A DNA stretch of 64,000 bases from Prauserella alba (GTDB taxonomy: Bacteria > Actinomycetota > Actinomycetes > Mycobacteriales > Pseudonocardiaceae): the NCBI RefSeq assembly GCF_024171735.1, contig NZ_JAMTCH010000005.1:62001-126000 (forward strand), read 5' to 3'. The notes beneath the pieces are model-generated. The model was not told the DNA's origin and did no database searches. It worked only from the letters and a program-made list of their open reading frames with translations. Of this stretch, positions 58,203 to 64,000 are shown one piece after another (the stretch's first letter is position 1; every line of letters starts with the position of its first letter). The translations under genes were made by a program, and so were the position numbers.

Positions 58203-60141
58203 CGACGCCCGCGACGGGTGCGACCCGGCCGTGACCGGTGACCCCACGGCGGATCAGGGCCCGGCCGCAGGCGCGGGCAACGGCCAGCACGGCAACGGCC
58301 AGCACGGCAACGGCCGCGCAGGAGGGTCCGACGGCGCTGCGCGCGTCCCGGCACATGCGAACCGGCCCGAAACCGTTGGCCCGGGAAACGTGGAGCCGGG
58401 AAGTGCCGGCCCGGGAGGTGCCGACCAGGAAGGTGTCGGTTCCGGGGAATCCGCACCGCGTGCTGCCCCGCCGTTGCCTGCCGCCTCGGCGGCCGACCGT
58501 GAGGCCGTGACCGACCGTCCCGTGTTCGTCGTCGCCGCGATCCTCGCCCTCGCGATCATCGCTTGGGGTGTGCTGCAGCCCGACACCCTGCTCTCGGTGT
58601 CCGAAGCACTGCTGTTCGACGCCGTGATCCCCTACGGCGGCTGGGTGTTCGTGCTCACGGCCAGCGGATTCGTCGTGTTCGCCATCGCGCTCGCGATCAG
58701 CCGTTACGGACGCATCAAACTCGGCAAGGACAGCGAGCGGCCGGAGTTCCGCACCTCGTCGTGGGTCGCGATGATGTTCAGCGCCGGCATGGGCATCGGC
58801 CTGATGTTCTTCGGTGCCACCGAACCCGTGACGTTCCTCGCCTCGCCGCCACCCGGAACCGGCCTCGAACCCAACTCGGACGACGCCCTGCACACGGCGA
58901 TGGCGACGACGCTCTTCCACTGGACCCTGCACCCGTGGGCGATCTACGCCGTCGTCGGCCTCGCGATCGCCTACAGCGCGTTCCGCCGCGGCCGCAGCCA
59001 GCTGCTCAGCTCGGTGTTCTGGCCACTGCTCGGCGGCCGCCACACCGGCGGTCCGCTGGGCAAGGCCATCGACGTGATGGCGATCTTCGCGACCCTGTTC
59101 GGCTCGGCCGCCTCACTCGGCCTGGGTGCGCTGCAGGTCGGCGGCGGTCTCGGTGCGGTCGGCTGGATCGACAGCCCCGGCAGCGGCCTGCTGGTCGGGA
59201 TCATCGCCGTGCTGACGGTGTGCTTCATCGCGTCGGCCGTGTCCGGCGTCGCGAAGGGCATCCAGTGGCTGTCGAACATCAACATGGTCCTGGCCGCGGT
59301 GCTGGCCGTGTTCATCCTGGTCGTCGGCCCCACCGTGATGATCCTCAACCTGGTGCCGAGCGCCATCGGTGACTTCGTGCGCGAGCTGCCCGAGATGGCG
59401 GGCCGCACCGGCGCGACCGGCGGTCAGGCCATGGAGAACTGGCTGTCCACCTGGACGATCTTCTACTGGGCCTGGTGGATCTCGTGGACGCCCTTCGTGG
59501 GCATGTTCGTCGCACGTATCTCGCGTGGCCGCACGATCCGGCAGTTCATCGTCGGCGTGATCGCCGTGCCGAGCGCCGTGAGCCTCGTCTGGTTCGCGAT
59601 CTTCGGAGGCGCGGCGATGGACATCCAGCAGCGCGGCACCGACGGCAACCCCGGCAACGGTGGAGCCGACCTTTACCAGGGCGGGGACGTCTCATCCGAG
59701 GTCATCACGTTCACCATGCTGGAGCACCTGCCGTGGTTCCTGCCCGCGGCGATCATCGTGATGATCCTGGTGTCGATCTTCTTCGTGTCCGGGGCCGACG
59801 CGGCGTCCGTCGTGATGGGGACGTTGTCGCAGCGTGGCTCGGTCGAACCCAAACGGGGCGTCGTCATCTTCTGGGGCGTGATCATGGGCGCCGTCGCCGC
59901 GGTGATGCTCATCGCGGGTGGCGAAACCGGGCTGGATGGGTTGCAATACCTGACCATCCTGATCGCGGTGCCGTTCGTGGTCGTGATGGTCGGGTTGTGC
60001 GTATCGCTGTGGAAGGACCTGCGCAGCGACCCGCTGATCCTCAAGGAGGACGAGATGCGCAGGTCACTGGAGGAGATCCATGAGGAACGCACCGAAGAGC
60101 GCCGGGCGCGGCGCCGTGGACTGAGAGCGCGGCGCCGGTGA
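58183..60141 (+). CDS. BCCT family betaine/carnitine/choline transporter
   Basis: This carrier of about 652 residues has an unusual disordered N-terminal extension of about 105 residues (GQHGNGQHGNGRAGG and Pro/Gly/Glu-rich) before 12 membrane segments. The BCCT signature is clear: GIGLMFFGATEPVTF, and the Trp-rich WTIFYWAWWISWTPFVGMFVARISRGRTIRQFIVGV near residues 430-465. The C-terminus is long, charged and helical (EEIHEERTEERRARRRGLRARRR), as in osmosensing members such as BetP. It imports compatible solutes with Na+ or H+. ATG 58183 is weakly supported. It is the first gene of a five-gene operon. Confidence 0.9.
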   Translation: MSTHSGNDARDGCDPAVTGDPTADQGPAAGAGNGQHGNGQHGNGRAGGSDGAARVPAHANRPETVGPGNVEPGSAGPGGADQEGVGSGESAPRAAPPLPAASAADREAVTDRPVFVVAAILALAIIAWGVLQPDTLLSVSEALLFDAVIPYGGWVFVLTASGFVVFAIALAISRYGRIKLGKDSERPEFRTSSWVAMMFSAGMGIGLMFFGATEPVTFLASPPPGTGLEPNSDDALHTAMATTLFHWTLHPWAIYAVVGLAIAYSAFRRGRSQLLSSVFWPLLGGRHTGGPLGKAIDVMAIFATLFGSAASLGLGALQVGGGLGAVGWIDSPGSGLLVGIIAVLTVCFIASAVSGVAKGIQWLSNINMVLAAVLAVFILVVGPTVMILNLVPSAIGDFVRELPEMAGRTGATGGQAMENWLSTWTIFYWAWWISWTPFVGMFVARISRGRTIRQFIVGVIAVPSAVSLVWFAIFGGAAMDIQQRGTDGNPGNGGADLYQGGDVSSEVITFTMLEHLPWFLPAAIIVMILVSIFFVSGADAASVVMGTLSQRGSVEPKRGVVIFWGVIMGAVAAVMLIAGGETGLDGLQYLTILIAVPFVVVMVGLCVSLWKDLRSDPLILKEDEMRRSLEEIHEERTEERRARRRGLRARRR

Positions 60142-60785
60142 CCCTGTTCGACTACGTCGCAGACCGGTGGGATCGGCTTGCTCTGCAGTCGTGGCTGCAC
60201 GTCAGCGAAGTCGTGCAGTCCACGCTGCTGGCCGCGGTGATTGGCGTGCTGATCGGCGTCGCGGTGTACCGCAGTCCGGTCGGTTCGGCCGTGGCGACCG
60301 GACTGGCCAGCACGATCCTGACCATCCCGTCGTTCGCCCTGCTGGGACTGCTGATCCCGGTGTTCGGTCTCGGTCCGACGCCGGCGGTCGTGGCGCTCGT
60401 GCTGTACGCGCTGCTGCCGATCACGCGCAACACGATCGTCGGCCTCGCCGGCGTCGACCCCGCCGTCACCGACGCCGCCAAGGGCATCGGCATGGGCAGG
60501 TTCTCCGTGCTCACGCGCGTGGAGCTGCGACTCGCCTGGCCGGCGATCCTCGCCGGCATGCGCGTGGCGACCCAGATGCTGATGGGCATCGCCGTCATCG
60601 CCGCATACGCCAAGGGGCCGGGCCTCGGCGGCGAGGTGTTCTCCGGACTGACCAGAGCGGGCAGCGCCAATGCGACGAACCAGGCGCTCGCGGGCACGCT
60701 CGGCGTCGTGATCCTCGCGCTGCTGCTTGAGGGCGTCTACTTCCTCATCGCCCGCTTCACCGTTTCGAGAGGTATCCGTGGCTGA
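60138..60785 (+). CDS. ProU/OpuC-type ABC permease 1
   Basis: This permease of about 215 residues has six membrane segments. It carries the ProW/OpuCB signature TILTIPSFALLGLLIPVFGLGPTPAVVALVLYALLPITRNTIVGLAGVDPAVTDAAKGIGM (with the EAA loop). The GTG overlaps the BCCT stop by 4 bp (GTGA). It works with permease 2 and the ATPase. Confidence 0.92.
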   Translation: MTLFDYVADRWDRLALQSWLHVSEVVQSTLLAAVIGVLIGVAVYRSPVGSAVATGLASTILTIPSFALLGLLIPVFGLGPTPAVVALVLYALLPITRNTIVGLAGVDPAVTDAAKGIGMGRFSVLTRVELRLAWPAILAGMRVATQMLMGIAVIAAYAKGPGLGGEVFSGLTRAGSANATNQALAGTLGVVILALLLEGVYFLIARFTVSRGIRG

Positions 60786-62079
60786 CAAAGGCGAACCCGC
60801 CGTGACTCCCGAATCGACCGACGCCGCCGTGTCCGGCGTCGAGATCCAGCTCGAGGGGGTCACGAAGCGCTACCCCGGCTCGGCCGAACCGGCGGTGAAC
60901 GACGTCACGATGACGATCCCCGCGGGACAGCTCGTCGTGCTGGTGGGTCCGTCGGGCTGCGGTAAGACGACCACGATGCGGATGATCAACCGGCTGATCG
61001 AACCGACGTCCGGCCGCATCACGATCGGCGGTGAGGACGCGCTGGAACTCGACGACGTCCGGTTGCGACGCAAGATCGGCTACGCGATCCAGCAGGCCGG
61101 TCTGTTCCCGCACTTCACCGTGGCGCAGAACATCGCCGTCGTGCCGGGGCTGCTGGGCTGGAACAAGAAACGCATCGCCGAACGTGTCGACGAGCTGATG
61201 GACCTCGTGGGACTCGACGTCGCCCAGTTCCGCGACCGTTATCCACGGCAGCTGTCCGGCGGGCAGCAGCAGCGCGTCGGCGTGGCGCGGGCGCTGGCCG
61301 CGGACCCGCCGGTGTTGCTGATGGACGAGCCGTTCGGCGCGGTCGACCCGATCACGCGCGGCAACCTGCAGGACGAACTCCTGCGCCTGCAGGCCGACCT
61401 TGGCAAGACGATCGTGTTCGTCACGCACGACTTCGACGAGGCCGTCAAACTCGGCGACCGGATCGCCGTGCTGGGCGAGGCGTCGACCATTCAGCAGTAC
61501 GACACCCCGGAGGCGATCCTCGCCAACCCGGCCAACGACATGGTCGCCGGATTCGTGGGCGCGGGTGCCTCGCTCAAACAGCTGACGCTGCTGCGCGTAC
61601 GCGACGTCGACTATCCCGACCTGGCGCTGACCGCCGACGCGGGCGAATCGCCGTCGGAGCTGCGGACGCGCATGGCCCGAGCCGGGGCGACGTACGCGCT
61701 GCTGGTGGACCGCAGGCGAAGGCCGCAGCGCTGGGTGCACGTGCGGAACCTGTCGTCGGCGACGTCGCTGGCGAACATCGGCAGGTCGGTGGGTGACACG
61801 GTGAGTACGCAGTCGACGCTGCAGGACGCGCTGGAGGCGATCCTGGCCGAGGGTGGCCGCGCCGTGGTGACCGGTACGCGCGGCGAGTACGTCGGGATGA
61901 TCGACATCGAGACGGTGACCGGTGTGCTGGCGCAGCTGCGTGAGGAGCACGAGGCCGCCGGTACCGACGGCGCAGGGGACACTGGTGATGGTGCCGGCGG
62001 TCGTGCCGCGGCCGGTGATGGTGTCGGGCCGGCCGGTGGTGCCGGGGCGGCCGCCGATCCCGGGGCCGGTGCGTCATGA
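60778..62079 (+). CDS. Quaternary-amine ABC ATPase with CBS-like C-terminus
   Basis: This protein of about 433 residues has Walker A GPSGCGKTTTMR near 61, LSGGQQQRVGVARALA and LLMDEPFGAVDP (ProV/OpuCA family). After the ATPase domain, residues 280-400 form a CBS-pair-like region (RTRMARAGATYALLVDRRRRPQRWVHV ... TQSTLQDALEAILAEGGRAVVTGTRGEYVGMIDIETV), the usual osmosensor module. The Gly/Ala-rich C-terminal tail is unusual. GTG 60778 has GAGAGGT upstream and overlaps the permease stop. Confidence 0.94.
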   Translation: MADKGEPAVTPESTDAAVSGVEIQLEGVTKRYPGSAEPAVNDVTMTIPAGQLVVLVGPSGCGKTTTMRMINRLIEPTSGRITIGGEDALELDDVRLRRKIGYAIQQAGLFPHFTVAQNIAVVPGLLGWNKKRIAERVDELMDLVGLDVAQFRDRYPRQLSGGQQQRVGVARALAADPPVLLMDEPFGAVDPITRGNLQDELLRLQADLGKTIVFVTHDFDEAVKLGDRIAVLGEASTIQQYDTPEAILANPANDMVAGFVGAGASLKQLTLLRVRDVDYPDLALTADAGESPSELRTRMARAGATYALLVDRRRRPQRWVHVRNLSSATSLANIGRSVGDTVSTQSTLQDALEAILAEGGRAVVTGTRGEYVGMIDIETVTGVLAQLREEHEAAGTDGAGDTGDGAGGRAAAGDGVGPAGGAGAAADPGAGAS

Positions 62080-62852
62080 GCGACGTCGAACTCACCGCGC
62101 CCACCGAGGAGGCGGGCGCGAAGAAGGCCGACCGGGTGCGGCTGTTGGCGCAACCGTTGGCTGTCCTCGTGATCGTGGGTGCGGTGCTGACGTGGGCACT
62201 GGCCAGGGAGAACGACGAGATCGAGGCGCAGTCGATCCAGGCGGGCGTGCTGCTGACGAAGACGTGGGAGCACCTGTTGATCACCGCGGTGGTGACCGCG
62301 ATCGTCGTCGGCGTGGCCGTGCCGCTCGGAGCGATGCTGACGAGGCGGTGGGCGAGGCCGGTCGCACCGGTGTTCCTGGGCATCGCCAACATCGGGCAGG
62401 CCGCGCCCGCGCTGGGTGTGCTGGTGCTGTTCTTCCTGTGGACAGGCTGGGAGGGCCTGTGGGCGGCGGCGTTGCCGATCGCGTTCTACTCGCTGCTGCC
62501 GGTGCTGCGGAACACGATCGTGGGGATCCAGTCCGTCGACCCTGCCCTGGTGGACGCGGCGCGGGGGATCGGCATGTCGCCACGCTCAGTGCTGCTGCGG
62601 GTGGAGATGCCGCTCGCGTTGCCGATGGTGCTGGCGGGCATGCGCACGTCGCTGGTGTTGGCCGTCGGGACGGCGACGCTGGCGTTCTTCGTGAACGGTG
62701 GCGGGCTCGGTGAGCTCGTGGACACCGGATACAAGCTGAACCGTCCCGCGGTGCTCGTCGTCGGCGCCGTACTGGCCGTCGGGTTGGCGCTGGTCGTGGA
62801 CTGGCTGGGCGCGCTGGCCGAACAGCTGCTCGGACCGAAGGGGCTGGGATGA
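62076..62852 (+). CDS. ProU/OpuC-type ABC permease 2
   Basis: This permease of about 258 residues has six membrane segments. FLGIANIGQAAPALGVLVLFFLWTGWEGLWAAALPIAFYSLLPVLRNTIVGIQSVDPALVDAARGIGMSPRSVLLRVEMPLALPMVLAGMRTSLVLAVGTATLAFFVNGGGLGELV is the OpuCD-type core. An N-terminal extension of about 20 residues is present. Start and stop overlap neighbours (ATGA). Confidence 0.93.
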   Translation: MSDVELTAPTEEAGAKKADRVRLLAQPLAVLVIVGAVLTWALARENDEIEAQSIQAGVLLTKTWEHLLITAVVTAIVVGVAVPLGAMLTRRWARPVAPVFLGIANIGQAAPALGVLVLFFLWTGWEGLWAAALPIAFYSLLPVLRNTIVGIQSVDPALVDAARGIGMSPRSVLLRVEMPLALPMVLAGMRTSLVLAVGTATLAFFVNGGGLGELVDTGYKLNRPAVLVVGAVLAVGLALVVDWLGALAEQLLGPKGLG

Positions 62853-63829
62853 GGATCGGGAAGCGGGTCGGCCGGAAGGTGCGGTCGATGTTCGCGGCGG
62901 GTCTGTTGGTGACGACCACGGCGGCGTGCGGACTGAGCGTCAACGCCGCGTTGCCGTACGACGTGCAGCCGGGATCGATCCCGCGGGTGCCTGCGCTCGA
63001 CGGTGTCGAGGTGACGGTGGGGTCGAAGGACTTCACCGAGCAGATCGTCCTGGGATACATCGCGCAGCTCGCCCTCGAAGCGGCGGGTGCGGACACCGTG
63101 GATCTGACGAACATCGCCGGTTCGAACAGTGCCCGTTATGCCCTGGAGGATGGGCAGATCGACGTGCAGTGGGAGTACACGGGCACGGCATGGTTGTCGT
63201 ATCTGGGCGAGGACACGCCGATCCCGGGGGAGCAGGAGCAGTACGAGGCGGTTCGTGAGGCCGACCTGAAACGGAACGGCTTGATGTGGTTGCCGTACTC
63301 CGATGTGAACAATACGTACGCGTTCGCGACGACCGAGAAGTTCGCGCGCGAGCACGGCCTGCGGACCATGACGGACATGACGAACTTCGTGAAGCAGAAC
63401 CCGCGGGAGGCCGTGTTCTGCGTCGAGACGGAGTTCGCCAGCCGTCCGGACGGCATGCCCGGGGTGACGAAGACGTACGGCTTCCCGGTGAGGACGACCA
63501 AGACGTTCGGCACGGGTGCGATCTACACGGCCGTCGCGAACGGCACGTGCAACTTCGGCGAGGTGTTCACCACCGACGGCCGCATCGCGGGGCTGAACCT
63601 GCGGGTGCTCGAGGACGACAAGCGGTTCTTCCCGCAGTACAATGCGGCCGTGACCGTGCGGAAGGACTTCTACGACGAGCACCCGCAGCTCGCCGACGTC
63701 ATGGCACCGGTGGCGGACACGCTGGACAACGAGGAAATCATGGAGTTGAACAAGCGGGTCGACGTCGACGGTGCCGACCCGTCACAGGTCGCCTACGACT
63801 GGATGCGGACGAAGGGCTTCATCCGCTGA
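62849..63829 (+). CDS. Glycine betaine/quaternary-amine ABC substrate-binding protein
   Basis: This protein of about 326 residues has a lipobox (LLVTTTAACG, Cys near 27). The OpuCC/ProX-type fold starts VEVTVGSKDFTEQIVLGYIAQLALEAAGADTVDLTNIAGSNSARYALEDGQIDVQWEYTGTAWLSYLGED, which includes the SKDFTEQ motif and the aromatic residues that cage the trimethylammonium group. It completes the five-gene operon BCCT-permease-ATPase-permease-SBP. ATG 62849 overlaps the permease stop. Confidence 0.93.
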   Translation: MRIGKRVGRKVRSMFAAGLLVTTTAACGLSVNAALPYDVQPGSIPRVPALDGVEVTVGSKDFTEQIVLGYIAQLALEAAGADTVDLTNIAGSNSARYALEDGQIDVQWEYTGTAWLSYLGEDTPIPGEQEQYEAVREADLKRNGLMWLPYSDVNNTYAFATTEKFAREHGLRTMTDMTNFVKQNPREAVFCVETEFASRPDGMPGVTKTYGFPVRTTKTFGTGAIYTAVANGTCNFGEVFTTDGRIAGLNLRVLEDDKRFFPQYNAAVTVRKDFYDEHPQLADVMAPVADTLDNEEIMELNKRVDVDGADPSQVAYDWMRTKGFIR

Positions 63830-63956
63830 GCCAGCGCGGTCTCAGCAGAGCCACCGTGGGGTCGCCGGTGTTGCGGCGTCGCCGCTGCTGCACCGTCTTT
63901 CCCTGTCTTGCTACGCCGTCGTCCTTCTGCGTCGCCGCGTCGCCGCGTGGTCGCGG

Positions 63957-64000
63957 TCAGGCCACGCCGAGACGGCGCAGCAGTTCGGATTCGAGACCGT
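63957..64000 (-). CDS. 3' end of a leftward gene, partial
   Basis: On the minus strand the frame GLESELLRRLGVA ends TGA (63959-63957). Only 13 residues are inside the window, too few to identify the protein. The 127 bp between it and the substrate-binding gene hold no clear terminator. Confidence 0.4.
   Translation of the reverse strand, partial: GLESELLRRLGVA

Overview
The window is high-GC actinobacterial chromosome, most likely from Pseudonocardiaceae (Saccharomonospora/Amycolatopsis/Prauserella type). Evidence: the conserved cell-division/Ser-Thr-kinase block seen near the origin in mycobacteria and relatives (cwsA, ppiA, rhomboid, PH-domain protein, crgA, sortase, pabA, pknB, pknA, pbpA, rodA, pstP, fhaB, fhaA, tRNA-Leu), heavy GTG/TTG start use, a mycofactocin-type SDR, a Pls/PosA-like gene tail followed by an M1 peptidase, and families such as DUF6918, DUF2020-like and TIGR03086. 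The species cannot be named from sequence alone.

Layout. 0-1.5 kb: end of a hexapeptide-repeat protein and an M1 metallopeptidase. 1.5-4.3 kb: rifamycin phosphotransferase (rph) with a rifamycin-associated-element-like palindrome upstream. 4.4-5.6 kb: ArsR-SRPBCC-VOC operon. 5.7-9.6 kb: a leftward group (toroid-like protein, AraC-type regulator, 2'-5' RNA ligase-like protein, DUF368 membrane protein, small membrane protein). 9.7-12.9 kb: flavin monooxygenase divergent from a GAF-domain regulator. 13-16.7 kb: NTF2-like, TIGR03086, aminoglycoside adenylyltransferase-like, lipoprotein and DUF6918 genes. 16.8-32.5 kb: the cell-wall/division block and tRNA-Leu. 32.9-40.4 kb: a PLP lyase/synthase, a complete peptide/nickel-type ABC importer and an amidase. 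40.7-50.4 kb: assorted metabolism (mycofactocin-type SDR, LLM flavoenzyme, MFS exporter, CitE-like lyase, NAD(P)-binding protein, ALO-type FAD oxidase divergent from an amino-acid aldolase-like protein, TetR). 51-54.8 kb: two lineage-specific unknowns, an XRE-TPR regulator with an embedded Tat-like segment, and an APH-like kinase. 54.9-57.9 kb: copper handling (copD, copC, ycnI, membrane protein). 58-63.8 kb: a BCCT carrier fused in one operon to a complete ProU/OpuC-type ABC importer for compatible solutes. The last 44 bases hold the 3' end of a leftward gene.

Working units. The leftward fhaA-to-pknB operon encodes the regulators (kinases, phosphatase, FHA adaptors) and enzymes (PBP2, SEDS glycosyltransferase) of polar growth and septation; the adjoining cwsA, crgA and rhomboid genes belong to the same functional neighbourhood. 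The rph promoter region shows a second, oppositely directed promoter that shares the palindrome and leads into an intrinsic terminator, predicting a short RNA.

Two dispersed repeat families were found by eye. One is a 53-bp near-perfect palindrome with four copies, one of which is translated in frame as the N-terminus of an ABC ATPase. The other is a 21-bp tandem unit at four intergenic loci. No phage, transposase, CRISPR array or integration signature was seen.
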